Positions 13,555-26,062 of a stretch of 64,000 nt of DNA are shown piece after piece; the first letter of the stretch is position 1; each line of letters starts with the position of its first letter. Below the pieces are notes generated by a model. That model did not search any database. It was given only the letters and a program-made list of their open reading frames with translations, and was not told the DNA's origin. Made by a program: the position numbers and the translations under genes. Source of the DNA: Nomia melanderi (Eukaryota; Arthropoda; Insecta; Hymenoptera; Halictidae); NCBI RefSeq assembly GCF_051020985.1, contig NW_027475134.1, forward strand, positions 1,116,001 through 1,180,000. Direction: 5' to 3'.

Positions 13555-14605
13555 CTGGTGATATCTCGGGTGCTCTTACAGATAGCGCAATAAATCAAAA
13601 TGCATTGTCTGTAGGAGGCCCTGGCGCATGAATCTATGCAGCGGGAACGACCTCGGACCACCAGGGGCCGAGAGAACCACAGTCTCATTGGGCCGGACAC
13701 TCAGGGTCAGGGGAAAATCCAGTATTTATCTCTTGATATCTCGGGTGCTATTACAGATAGCGCAATAAACCAAAGTCAATTATCTGCAGGAGGCCCTGGC
13801 GCATGTATCTGTGCAGCGGGAACGTCCTCGGACCTCCAGGGGCTGAGACAACCACCGTCACATGGGGCCGGACACTCAGGGTCAGGGTAAAATCCAATAT
13901 ATATCTGGTGATATCTCGGGTGCTATTACAGATAGCGCAATAAATCAAAGTGCATTGTCTGTAGGAGGCCCTGGCGCATGAATCTGTGCAGCGGGAACGA
14001 CCTCGGAACACCAGGGGCCGAGAAAACCACAGTCTCATGGGGCAGGACACTCAGGGTCAGTGAAAAATCCAATATATATCTGGTGATATCTCGGGTGCTA
14101 TTACAGATAGCGCAATAAATCAAAGTGCATTGTCTGTAGGAGACGCTGGCGCATGAACCTGTGCAGCGGGAACGTTCTCGGACCACCAGGGGCCGAGAAA
14201 ACGACCGTCTCATCGGTCCGGACGCTCAGGGTCAGTGAAAAATACAATATATATCTGGTGATATCTCGGGTGCTATTAGAGATAGCGCAATAAACCGAAG
14301 TGAATTATCTGCAGGAGGCCCTGGCGCATGAATCTGTGCAACGGGAACGACCTCGGACCACCAGGGGCCGAGAAAACCACAGTCTCATGGGGCCGGATAC
14401 TCAGGGTCAGGGGAAAATCCAATATAGATCTGGTGATATCTCGGGTGCTATTACAGATAGCGCAATAAAACAAAGTGAATTGTCTGTAGGAGGCCCTGGC
14501 GCATGAATCTGGCCAGCGGGAACGACCTCGGACCACCAGCGGCCGAGAAAACCACCGTCTCATGGGGCCGGACACTCAGGGTCGGGGAAAAATCCAATAT
14601 ATATC
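13555..14605 (+). repeat. Duplicate of about 11805-12855 at 1750 bp (ten monomers)
   Basis: Six consecutive monomers match, starting with the unusual tgctcttacag and passing through a monomer with ccagtatttatctcttgat, then cggacctccaggggctgag. The offset is exactly ten monomers. The two copies separate a little after 14605, where one has attacagatagagc and the other attagagatagcg. Confidence 0.86.
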
Positions 14606-15573
14606 TGGTGATATCTCGGGTGCTATTAGAGATAGCGCAATAAACCAAAGTGAATTGTCTGCAGGAGGCCCTGGCGCATGAATCTGTGCAGCGGGAACGA
14701 CCTCGGCCCACCAGGGGCAGAGAAAACCGCAGTCTCATGGGGCCGGACACTCAGGGTCAGGGAAAAATCCAATATATATCTGGTGATATCTCGGGCGCTA
14801 TTAGAGATAGCGCAATAAATCAAAGTGCATTGTCTGTAGGAAGCCCTGGCGCATGAATCTGTGCAGCGGGAACGACCTCGGAACACCAGGGGCCGAGAAA
14901 ACCACCGTCTCATGGGGCAGGACACTCAGGGTCAGTGAAAAATCCAATATATATGTGGTGATATCTCGGGTGCTATTACAGATAGCGCAATAAATCAAAG
15001 TGCATTGTCTGTAGGAGACGCTGGCGCATGAACCTGTTCAGCGGGAACGTTCTCGGACCACCAGGGGCCGAGAAAACGACCGTCTCATGGGGCCGGACGC
15101 TCAGGGTCAGTGAAAAATCCAATATATATCTGGTGATATCTCGGGTGCTATTAGAGATAGAGCAATAAACCAAAGTGAATTATCTGCAGGAGGCCCTGGC
15201 GCATGAATCTGTGCAACGGGAACGACCTCGGACCACCAGGGGCCGAGAAAACCACAGGCTCATGGGGCCGGATACTCAGGGTCAGGGGAAAATCCAATAT
15301 AGATCTGGTGATATCTCGGGTGCTATTACAGATAGCGCAATAAATCATAGTGCATTGTCTGTAGGAGGCCCTGGCGCATGAATCTGGCCAGCGGGAACGA
15401 CCTCGGACCACCAGCGGCCGAGAAAACCACCGTCTCATGGGGCCGGACACTCAGGGTCGGGGAAAAATCCAATATATATCTGGTGATATCTCGGGTGCTA
15501 TTAGAGATAGGGCAATAAACCAAAGTGAATTGTCTGCAGGAGGCCCTGGCGCATGAATCTGTGCAACGGGAAC

Positions 15574-15747
15574 GACCTCGGACCACCAGGGGCCGAAAAA
15601 ACCACAGTCTCATGGGGCCGGACACTCAGGGTCAGGGGAAAATCCAATATAGATCTGGTGATATCTCGGTTGCTATTACAGATAGCGAATTAATCAAAGT
15701 GCATTACCTGTAGGAGGCCCTGGCGCATGTATCTGTGCAGCGGGAAC
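15574..15747 (+). repeat. 174-bp monomer, deletion tag c
   Basis: The sequence gatagcgaattaatc replaces gatagcgcaataaatc, removing one base and also the AATAAA motif. It recurs at 43032-43046 and near 52477-52491, linking the left arm to both copies of the 9.6-kb block. Confidence 0.92.
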
Positions 15748-16097
15748 GTCCTCGGACCTCCAGGGGCCGAGACAACGACCGTCTCATGGGGCCGGACACT
15801 CATGGTCAGGGTAAAATCCAATATATATCTGGTGATATCTCGGGTGCTATTACAGATAGCGCAATAAATCAAAGTGCATTGTCTGTAGGAGGCCCTGGCG
15901 CATGAATCTGTGCAGCGGGAACGACCTCGGACCACCAGGGGCCGAGAAAACCACATTCTCATGGGGCCGGACACTCAGGGTCAGTGAAAAATCCAATATA
16001 TATCTAGTGATATCTCGGGTGCTATTACAGATAGCGCAATAAATCAAAGTGCATTGTCTGTAGGAGACGCTGGCGCATGAACCTGTGCAGCGGGAAC

Positions 16098-16271
16098 GTT
16101 CTCGGACCACCAGGGGCCGAGAAAACGACCGTCTCATGGGGCCGGACGCTCAGGGTCAGTGAAAAATCCAATATATATCTGGTGATATCTCGGGTGCTAT
16201 TAGAGATAGCGCAATAAACCATATGAATTATCTGCAGGAGGCCCTGGCGCATGAATGTGTGCAGCGGGAAC
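16098..16271 (+). repeat. 174-bp monomer, deletion tag d
   Basis: The sequence aaccatatgaatt replaces aaccaaagtgaatt, with one base lost. The same change is found near 43566-43578 and 53013-53025. Together with tag c, it shows that the 15.5-16.3 kb, 42.9-43.6 kb and 52.3-53.1 kb segments are copies of one another. Confidence 0.92.
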
Positions 16272-16796
16272 GACCTCGGACCACCAGGGGCCGAGAAAAC
16301 CGCAGTCTCATGGGGCCGGTCACTCAGGGTCAGGGAAAAATCCAATATATATCGGTTGATATCTCGGGCGCTATTAGAGATAGCGCAATAAACCAAAGTG
16401 AATTATCTGCAGGAGGCCCTGGCGCATGAATCTGTGCAGCGGGAACGACCTCGGACCACCAGGGGCCGAGAAAACCACCGTCTGATGGGGCCGGACACTC
16501 AGGGTCAGGGAAAAATCCAATATATATCTGGTGATATCTCGGGTGCTATTACAGATAGCGCAATAAATCAAATTGCATTGTCTGTAGGAGGCCCTGGCGC
16601 ATAAATGTGGACAGCGGGAACGACCTCGGACCATCAGGGGCCGAGAAAACCACCGTCTCATGGGGCCGGACACTCAGGGTCAGGGGAAAATCCAATATTT
16701 ATCTGGTGATATCTTGGGTGCTATTACAGATAGCGCAATAAATCAAAGTGCATTGTCTGTAGGAGGCCCTGACGCATGAATCTGTGCAGCGGGAAC

Positions 16797-16971
16797 GACC
16801 TCGGACCACCAGGGGCCGAGAAAATTACAGATATTCGGAATCCGTCACCCAAGGTCATGTAAAAATCCAGCAAATATCTGGTGATATCTCGGGTGCTATT
16901 AGAGATAGCGCAATAAACCAAAGTGCATTGTCTGTAGGAGGCCCAGGCGAATGAATCTGTGCAGCGGAAAC
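16797..16971 (+). repeat. B-tract variant monomer 2
   Basis: The B tract occupies 16825-16871 and continues as caaatatctgg, the second B subtype. The preceding junction has ccctgacgcatg. The monomer length is the normal 175 bp. Confidence 0.92.
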
Positions 16972-17146
16972 GACCTCGGACCACCAGGGGCCGAGAAAAT
17001 TACAGATATTCGGAATCCGTCACCCAAGGTCATGTAAAAATCCAGCATATATCTGGTGATATCTCGGGTGCTATTACAGATAGCCTAATAACCCAAAGTG
17101 CATTGTCTGTAGGAGGCCCTGGCGCATGAATCTGGGCAGCGGGAAC
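16972..17146 (+). repeat. B-tract variant monomer 3
   Basis: The B tract is at 17000-17046, continuing catatat. It directly follows monomer 2, making this the only pair of adjacent B monomers. Its upstream junction (cccaggcgaatg, gcagcggaaacg) is shared with B monomer 6 at 22454, as is the following monomer (ctgggcagcggg, catggagccgg). The two are therefore old duplicates. Confidence 0.92.
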
Positions 17147-17496
17147 GACCTCGGACCACCAGGAACCGAGAAAATCACCGTCTCATGGAGCCGGACACTC
17201 AGGGTCAGGGAAAAATCCAATATATATCTGGTGATATCTCGGGTGCTATTACAGATAGCGCAATAAATCAAAGTGCATTGTCTGTAGGAGGCCCAGGCGA
17301 ATGAATCTGTGCAGCGGGAACGACCTCGGACCACCAGGGGCCGAGAAAACCACAGTCTCATGGGGCCGGACACTCAGGGTCAGGGGAAAATCCAATATAT
17401 ATCTGGTGATATCTCGGGTGCTATTACAGATAGCGCAATAAACCAAAGTGCATTGTCTGTAGGAGGCCCTTGCGAATGAATCTGTGCCGCAGGAAC

Positions 17497-17671
17497 GACC
17501 TCGGACCACCAGTGGCCGAGAAAATTACAGATATTCGGAATCCGTCACCCAAGGTCATGTAAAAATCCAGCAAATATCTGGTGATATCTCGGGTGCTATT
17601 AGAGATTGCGCAATAAACCAAAGTGCATTGTCTGTGGGAGGCCCTGGCGCATGAATCCGGGCAGCGGGATC
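17497..17671 (+). repeat. B-tract variant monomer 4
   Basis: The B tract is at 17525-17571, of the caaatat subtype. The upstream junction cttgcgaatgaatctgtgcc and the following gtggccgag pair it with B monomer 5, exactly ten monomers away. Confidence 0.92.
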
Positions 17672-19246
17672 GACCTCGGACCACCAGGGGCCGAGAAAAA
17701 CACCGACTCACGGGGCCGGACACTCAGGGTCAGGGGAAAATCCAATATATATCTGGTGATATCTCGGGTGCTATTAGAGATAGCATAATAAACCAAAGTG
17801 AATTATCTGCAGGAGGCCCTGGCGCATGAATCTGTGCAGCGGGAACGACCTCGGATTACCAGGGTCCGAGATAACCACCGTCTCATGGGGCCGGACACCC
17901 AGGGTCGGGAAAAAATCCAATATATATCTGGTGATATCTCGGGTGCTATTACAGATAGCGCAATAAATCAGAGTGCATTGTCTGTAGGAGGCCCTGGCGC
18001 ATGAATCTGTTTAGCGGGAACGACCTCGGACCACCAGAGGCCGAGAAAACCACAGTCTCATGGGTCCGGACGCTCAGGGTCCGGGGAAAATCCAATATAT
18101 ATCTGGTGATATCTCGGGTGCTATTAGAGATAGCGCAATAAACCAAAGTGAATTATCTGCAGGAGGCCCTGGCGCATGAATCTGTGCAACGGGAACGACC
18201 TCGGACCACCAGGGGCCGAGAAAACCACAGTCTCATGGGGCCGGACACTCAGGGTCAGGGGAAAATCCAACATATATCTGGTGATATCTCGGGTGCTATT
18301 ACAGATAGCGCAATAAATCAAAGTGAATTGTCTGTAGGAGGCCCTGGCGCATGAATCTGTGCAGCCGGAACGACCTCGAACCACCAGGGGCCGCGAAAAC
18401 CACCGTCTCATGGGGCCGGACACTCAGGGTCAGGGAAAAATCCAATATATTTCTGGTGATATCTCGGGTGCTATTACAGATAGCGCAATAAATCAAAGTG
18501 CATTGTCTGTAGGAGACCCTGGCGCATGAATCTGTGCAGCGGGAACGACCTCGGACCACCAGGGGCCGAGACAACAACCGTCTAATGGGGCCGGACACTC
18601 AGGGTCAGGGAAAAATCCAATATATTTCTGGTGATATCTCGGGTTATATTACAGATAGAACAATAAATCAAAGTGCATTGTCTGTAGGAGGCCCTGGCGC
18701 ATGAATCTGTGCAGCGGGAACGACCTCGGACCACCAGGGGCCAAGAAAACCACCGTCTCATGGGGCCGGACACTCAGGGTCAGGGAAAAATCCAATATAT
18801 ATCTGGTGATATCTCGGGTGCTATTACAGATAGCCCAAGAAATCAAAGTGCATTGTCTGTATTAGGCCCCGGCGCATGAATCTGTGCAGCGGGAACGACC
18901 TCGGACCACCAGGGGCCGAGAAAACCACCGTCTCATGGGGCCGGACACTCAGGGTCAGGGAAGAATCCAATATATATCTGGTGATATCTCGGGTGCTATT
19001 ACAGATAGCGCAATAAATCAAAGTGCATTGTCTGTAGGAGGCTCAGGCGAATGAATCTGTGCAGCGGGAACGACCTCGAACCACCAGGGGCCGAGAAAAC
19101 CACAGTCTCATGGGGCCGGACACTCAGGGTCAGGGGAAAATCCAATATATATCTGGTGATATCTCGGGTGCTATTACAGATAGCGCAATAAACCAAAGTG
19201 CATTGACTGTAGGAGGCTCTTGCGAATGAATCTGTACCGCAGGAAC

Positions 19247-19421
19247 GACCTCGGACCACCAGTGGCCGAGAAAATTACAGATATTCGGAATCCGTCACCC
19301 AAGGTCATGTAAAAATCCAGCAAATATCTGGTGATATCTCGGGTGCTATTACAGATAGCGCGATAAATCAAAGTGCATTGTCTATAGGAGGCCCTGGCGC
19401 GTGAATCTGTGCAGCGGGAAC
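19247..19421 (+). repeat. B-tract variant monomer 5
   Basis: The B tract is at 19275-19321, of the caaatat subtype. It is a duplicate of the 17497 monomer at 1750 bp, and both have gccgagaaaattacag preceded by a T in place of G (agtggccgag). Confidence 0.92.
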
Positions 19422-21346
19422 GACCTCGGACCACCAGGGGCCGAGAAAACCACAGTCTCATGGGGCCGGACACTCATGGTCAGGGGAAAATCCAATATAT
19501 ATCTGGTGATATCTCGGGTGCTATTAGAGATAGCGCAATAAATCAAAGTGAATTATCTGCAGGACGCCCTGGCGCATGAATCTGTGCAGCGGGAACGACC
19601 TGGGACCACCAGGGGCCGAGAAAACCACCGACACATGGGGCCGGACACTCAGGGTCAGGGAAATATCCAATATATATCGGGTGATATCTCGGGTGCTATT
19701 ACAGATAGCGCAATAAATCAAAGTGCAATGTCTGTAGGAGGCCCTGGCGCATGAATCTGTGCAGCGGGAACGACCTCGGACCACCAGGGGCCGAGAAAAC
19801 CACCGTCTCATGGGGCCGGACACTCAGGGTCAGGGAAAAATCCAATATATATCTGGTGATATCTCGGGTGCTATTACAGATAGCGCAATAAATCAAAGTG
19901 AATTGTCTGTAGGAGGCCCTGGCGCATGAATCTGTGCAGCCGGAACGACCTCGAACCACCAGGGGCCGCGAAAACCACCGTCTCATAGGGCCGGACACAC
20001 AGGGTCAGTGAAAGATCCAATATATATCTGGTGGTATCTCGGGTGCTATTACAGATAGCGTAATAAATAAATGTGCATTGTCTGTAGGAGGCCCTGGCGC
20101 ATGAATCTGTGCAGAGGGAACGACCTCGGACCACCAGGGGCCGAGAAAACCACCGTCTCATGGGGCCGGACACTCAGGGTCAGGGAAGAATCCATTATAT
20201 ATCTGGTGATATCTCGGGTGCTATTACAGATAGCGTAATAAATAAATGTGCATTGTCTGTAGGAGGCCCTGGCGCATGAATCTGTGCAGCGGGAACGACC
20301 TCGGACCACCAGGGACCGAGAAAACCACAGTCTCATGGGGCCGGACACTCAGGGTCAGGGGAAAATCCAATATATATCTGGTGATATCTCGGGTGCTATT
20401 AGAGATAGCGCAATAAACCAAAGTGTATTATCTGCAGGAGGCCCTGGCGCATGAATCTGTGCAACGGGAACGACCTCGGACCACCAGGGGCCGAGAAAAC
20501 CACCGTCTCATGGGGCCGGACACTCAGGGTCAGTGAAAAATCCAATATATATCTGGTTATATCTCGAGTGCTATTACAGATAGCGCAATAAATCAAAGTG
20601 CATTGTCTGTAGGAGGACCTTGCGCATGAATCTGTGCAGCGGGATCTACCTCGGACCACCAGGGGCCGAGAAAACCACAGTCTCATGGGGTCGGACACTC
20701 AGGGTCAGGGAAGAATCCAATATATACCTGGTGATATCTCGGGTGCTATTAGAGATAGCGCAATAAACCAAAGTGAATTATCTGCAGGAGACCCTGGCGC
20801 ATGAATCTGTGCAGCGGGAACGACCTCGGACCACCAGGGGCCGAGAAAACCACCGTCTCATGGGGCCGGACACTCAGGGTCAGGGAAAAATCTATCATAT
20901 ATCTGGTGATATCTCGGGTGCTATTACAGATAGCGCAATAAATCAGAGTGCATTGTCTGTAGGAGGCCCTGGCGCATGAATCTGTGTAGCGGGAACGACC
21001 TCGGACCACCAGAGGCCGAGAAAACCACAGTCTCATGGGGCCGGACGCTCAGGGTCAGGGGAAAATCCAATATATATCCGGTGATATCTCGGGTGCTATT
21101 AGAGATAGCGCAATAAACCAAAGTGAATTATCTGCAGGAGGCCCTGGCGCATGAATCTGTGCAACGGGAACGACCTCGGACCACCAGGGGCCGAGAAAAC
21201 CACCGTCTCATGGGGCCGGACACTCAGGGTCAATGAAAAATCCAATATATATCTGGTGATATCTCGGGTGCTATTACAGATAGCGCAATATATCAAAGTG
21301 CATTGTCTGTAGGAGACCCTGGCGCATGAATCTGTGCAGCGGGAAC

Positions 21347-21578
21347 GACCTCGGACCACCAGGGGCCGAGACAACAACCGTCTCATGGGGCCGGACACTC
21401 AGGGTCAGGGAAAAATCAGGGGCCGAGAAAACCACCGTCTCATGGGGCCGGACATTCAGGGTCAGGGGAAAATCTAATATATATCTGGTGATATCTCGGG
21501 TGCTATTAGAGATAGCGAAATAAATCAAAGTGAATTATCTGCAGGAGGCACTGACGCGAGCATCTGTGCAGCGGGAAC
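21347..21578 (+). repeat. 232-bp monomer with an internal 57-bp duplication
   Basis: The segment starting aggggccgag at 21361 is repeated from 21418 after the abrupt join aaaaatcagggg. The extra length is 57 bp, making a 232-bp unit. The two 57-bp copies differ at several sites: acaacaacc against aaaaccacc, and cactc against cattc. They probably came from two different monomers by out-of-register recombination, and not from simple slippage. This is the only out-of-register join in the window. Confidence 0.93.
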
Positions 21579-22205
21579 GACCTCGGACCACCAGGGGCCA
21601 AGAAAACCACCGTCTCATGGCGCCGGACACTCAGGGTCAGGGAAAAATCCAATATATATCTGGTGATATCTCGGGTGCTATTAGAGATAGCCAAATAAAT
21701 CAAAGTGCATTGTCGGTAGGAGGCCCTGGCGCATGAATCTGTGCAGCGGGAACGACCTCGGACCACCAGGGGCCGGGAAAACCACAGTCTCTTGGGGCCG
21801 GACACTCAGGGTCAGGGGAAAATCCAATATATATCTGGTGATATCTCGGGTGCTATTAGAGATAGCGCAATAAACCAAAGTGAATTATCTGCAGGAGGCC
21901 CTGGCGCATGCATCTGTGCAGCGGGAACGACCTCGGACCACCAGGGGCCAAGAAAACCACCGTCTCATGGCGCCGGACACTCAGGGTCAGGGAAAAATCC
22001 AATATATATCTGGTGATATCTCGGGTGCTATTAGAGATAGCCCAATAAATCAAAGTGCATTGTCGGTAGGAGTCCCTGGCGCATGAATCTGTGCAGCGGG
22101 AACGACCTCGGACCACCAGGGGCCGAGAAAACCACCGTCTCATGGGGCCGGACACTCAGGGTCAGGGAAAAATCCAATATATATCTGGTGATATCTCGGG
22201 TGCTA
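21506..22205 (+). repeat. Two-monomer tandem duplication (350-bp period)
   Basis: Two consecutive pairs of monomers share gcatctgtgcagcggg (preceded by gcga or gcat), ggggccaagaaaacc, catggcgccgg and cattgtcggtagg at an offset of 350 bp. These changes are rare elsewhere, so this is a local dimer duplication inside the diverged island. Confidence 0.8.
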
Positions 22206-22453
22206 TTACAGATAGCCCAAGAAATCAAAGTGCATTGTCTGTATTAGGCCCCGGCGCATGAATCTGTGCAGCGGGAACGACCTCGGACCACCAGGGGCCG
22301 AGAAAACCACCGTCTCATGGGGCCGGACACTCAGGGTCAGGGGAAAATCCAATATATATCTGGTGATATCTCGGGTGCTATTACAGATAGCGCAATAAAC
22401 CAAAGTGCATTGTATGTAGGAGGCCCAGGCGAATGAATCTGTGCAGCGGAAAC

Positions 22454-22628
22454 GACCTCGGACCACCAGTGGCCGAGAAAATTACAGATATTCGGAATCC
22501 GTCACCCAAGGTCATATAAAAATCCAGCATATATCTGGTGATATCTCGGGTGCTATTACAGATAGCCTAATAACCCAAAGTGCATTGTCTGTAGGTGGCC
22601 CTGGCGCATGAATCTGGGCAGCGGGAAC
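22454..22628 (+). repeat. B-tract variant monomer 6
   Basis: The B tract is at 22482-22528, with one private change (gtcatataaaaa for gtcatgtaaaaa), and continues catatat. It is the paralogue of B monomer 3, at 31 monomers plus the 57-bp insertion. Confidence 0.92.
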
Positions 22629-23979
22629 GACCTCGGACCACCAGGGTCCGAGAAAATCACCGTCTCATGGAGCCGGACACTCAGGGTCAGGGAAAAATCC
22701 AATATATATCTGGTGATATCTCGGGTGCTATTACAGATAGCGCAATAAATCAAAGTGCATTGTCTGTAGGAGGCCCTGGCGCATGAATCTGTGCAGCGGG
22801 AACGACCTCGGACCACCAGGGGCCGAGAAAACCACCGTCTCATGGGGCCGGACACTCAGGGTCTGGGGAAAATCCAATATAGATCTGGTGATATCTCGGG
22901 TGCTATTACAGATAGCGCAATCAACCAAAGTGTATTATCTGCAGGAGGCCCTGGCGCATGAATCTGTGCAACGGGAACGACCTCGGACCACCAGGGGCCG
23001 AGAAAACCACAGTCTCATGGGGCCGGACACTCATGGTCAGGGGAAAATCCAATATAGATCTGGTGATATCTCGGGTGCTATTAGAGATAGCGAAATAAAC
23101 CAAAGTGAATTATCTGCAGGAGGCCCTGGCGCATGAATCTGTGCAGCGGGAACGTCCTCGGACCTCCAGGGGCCGAGACAACGACCGTCTCATGGGGCCG
23201 GACACTCAGGGTCAGGGTAATATCCAATATATATCTGGTGATATCTCGGGTGCTATTACAGATAGCGCAATAAATCAAAGTGCATTGTCTGTAGGAGGCC
23301 CTGGCGCATGAATCTGTGCAGCGGGAACCACCTCGGACCACCAAGGGCCGAGAAAAGCACAGTCTCATGGGGCCGGACACTCAGGGTCAGGGGAAAATCC
23401 AACATATATCAGGTGATAACTCGGGTGCTATTACAGATAGCGCAATAAATCAAAGTGAATTATCTGCAGTAGGCCCTGGCGCATGAATCTGTGCAGCGGG
23501 AACGACCTCGGACCACCAGGGGCCGAGAAAACTACCGTCTCATGGGGCCGGTCACTCAGGGTCAGTGAAAAATCCAATATATATCTGCTGATATCTCGGG
23601 TGCTATTACAGATAGCTCGATAAATCAAAGTGCATTGTCTGCAGGAGGCCCTGACGCATGAATCTGTGCAGCGGGAACGACCTCGGACCACCAGGGGCCG
23701 ATAAAACCACCGTCTCATGGGGCCGGACACTCAGGGTCAGGGGAAAATCCAATATATATCTGGTGATATCTCGGGTGCTATTACAGATAGCGCAATAAAC
23801 CAAAGTGAATTATCTGCAGGAGGCCCTGGCGCATGAATCTGTGCAGCGGGAACGTCCTCGGACCACCAGGAGCCGAGAAAACGACCGTCTCATGGGGCCG
23901 GACGCTCAGGGTCACTGAAAAATCCAATATATATCTGGTGATATCTCGGGTGCTATTAGAGATAGCGCAATAAACCAAA

Positions 23980-26062
23980 GTGAATTATCTGCAGGGGGCC
24001 CTGGCGCATGAATCTGTGCAACGGGAACGACCTCGGACCACCAGGGGCCGAGAAAACCACAGTCTCATGGGGCCGGACACTCAGGGTCTGGGGAAAATCC
24101 AATATAGATCTGGTGATATCTCGGGTGCTATTACAGATAGCGCAATAAACCAAAGTGAATTATCTGCAGGAGGCCCTGGCGCATGAATCTGTGCAACGGG
24201 AACGACCTCGGACCACCAGGGGCCGAGAAAACCACAGTCTCATGGGGCCGGACACTCAGGGTCAGGGGAAAATCCAATATAGGTCTGGTGATATCTCGGG
24301 TGCTATTACAGATAGCGCAATAAATCAAAGTGCATTACCTGTAGGAGGCCCTGGCGCATGAATCTGTGCAACGGGAACGACCTCGGACCACCAGGGGCCG
24401 AGAAAACCACAGTCTCATGGGGCCGGACACTCAGGGTCAGGGGAAAATCCAATATATATCTGGTGATATCTCGGGTGCTATTACAGATAGCGCAATAAAT
24501 CAAAGTGCATTGTCTGTAGGAGGCCCTGGCGCATGAATCTGTGCAACGGGAACGACCTCGGACCACCAGGGGCCGACAAAAGCACAGTCTCATGGGGCCG
24601 GACACTCAGGGTCAGGGTAAAATCCAATATATTTCTGGTGATATCTCGGGTGCTATTACAGATAGCGCAATAAACCAAAGTGAATTATCTGCAGGAGGCC
24701 CTGGCGCATGAATCTGTGCAGCGGGAACGACCTCGGACCACCAGGGGCCGAGAAAACGACCGTCTCATGGGGCCGGACACTCAGGGTCAGTGAAAAATCC
24801 AATATATATCTGCTGATATCTCGGGTGCTATTACAGATAGCGCAATAAATCAAAGTGCATTGTCTGTAGGAGGCCCTGGCGCATGAATCTGTGCAGCGGG
24901 AACCACCTCGGACCACCAAGGGCCGAGAAAACCACAGTCTCATGGGGCCGGACACACAGGGTCAGGGGAAAATCCAATATATATCTGGTGATATCTCGGG
25001 TGCTATAAGAGATAGCGCAATAAACCAAAGTGAATTATCTGCAGGAGGCCCTGGCGTATGAATCCTTGCAGCGGGAACGACCTCGGACCACCAGGGGCCG
25101 AGAAAACCACAGTCTCATGGGGCCGGACACTCAGGGTCAGGGGAAAATCCAATATATATCTGGTGATATCTCGGGTGCTATTAGAGATAGCGCAATAAAT
25201 CAATGTGCATTGTCTGTAGGAGGCCCTGGCGCATGAATCTGTGCAGCGGGAACGACCTCGGAACACCAGGGACCGAGAAAACCGCCGTCTCATGGGGCCG
25301 GACTCTCAGGGTCAGGGGAAAATCCAATATAGGTCTGGTGATATCTCGGGTGCTATTACAGATAGCGCAATAAATCAAAGTGCATTGTCTGTAAGAGACC
25401 CTGGCGCATGAACCTGTGCAGCGGGAACGTCCTCGGACCACCAGGGGCCGAGAAAACGACCGTCTCATGGGGCCGGACGCTCAGGGTCAGTGAAAAATCC
25501 AATATATATCTGGTGATATCTCGGGTGCTATTAGAGATAGCGCAATAAACCAAAGTGAATTATCTGCAGGGGGCCCTGGCGCATGAATCTGTGCAACGGG
25601 AACGACCTCGGACCACCAGGGGCCGAGAAAACCACAGTCTCATGGGGCCGGACACTCAGGGCCTGGGGAAAATCCAATATAGATCTGGTGATATCTCGGG
25701 TGCTATTACAGATAGCGCAATAAACCAAAGTGAATTATCTGCAGGAGGCCCTGGCGCATGAATCTGTGCAACGGGAACGACCTCGGACCACCAGGGGCCG
25801 AGAAAACCACAGTCTCATGGGGCCGGACACTCAGGGTCAGGGGAAAATCCAATATAGGTCTGGTGATATCTCGGGTGCTATTACAGGTAGCGCAATAAAT
25901 CAAAGTGCATTGTCTGTAGGAGGCCCTGGCGCATGAATCTGTGCAGCGGGAACGACCTCGGAACACCAGGGACCGAGAAAACCACCGTCTCATGGGGCCG
26001 GACACTCAGGGTCAGTGAAAAATCCAATATATATGTGGTGATATCTCGGGTGCTATTACAGA
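23980..26062 (+). repeat. Long-range copy of about 1528-3610 (offset 22452)
   Basis: Twelve monomers match in order. They include the tatctgcagggggcc monomer, the tataggtctgg monomers, the gccgacaaaagc monomer, atatctgctgat and the ctataagagatag join. This is the strongest single link between the left arm and the right arm across the diverged island. The match ends near 26062, after which the order follows 7278 onward. Confidence 0.88.

Larger units (their letters stand above)
16797..23104 (+). repeat. Diverged island with B-tract monomers
   Basis: About 36 monomers that lack the close higher-order matches seen on both sides. The island holds five of the seven B-tract monomers, the 232-bp monomer, and private variants such as gtattaggccccgg, gcagccggaacg and gggttatattac. 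Weak internal duplications remain: 16972-17400 resembles 22454-22880, 17497 resembles 19247 (1750 bp apart), and 18861 resembles 22240. The flanks share sequence with each other but not with the island. I infer older, less homogenised array sequence. The limits are approximate. Confidence 0.7.

Noticed and set aside
16825..16871. CENP-B box in the B tract (attcggaatccgtcaccc)
   Set aside because: It begins with TTCG but lacks the required A and the CGGG core in the right positions. The A-type monomer has no match either.
21347..21578. Transposon insertion causing the 232-bp monomer
   Set aside because: The extra 57 bp is itself satellite sequence (a second aggggccgag segment). There is no target-site duplication or foreign sequence.
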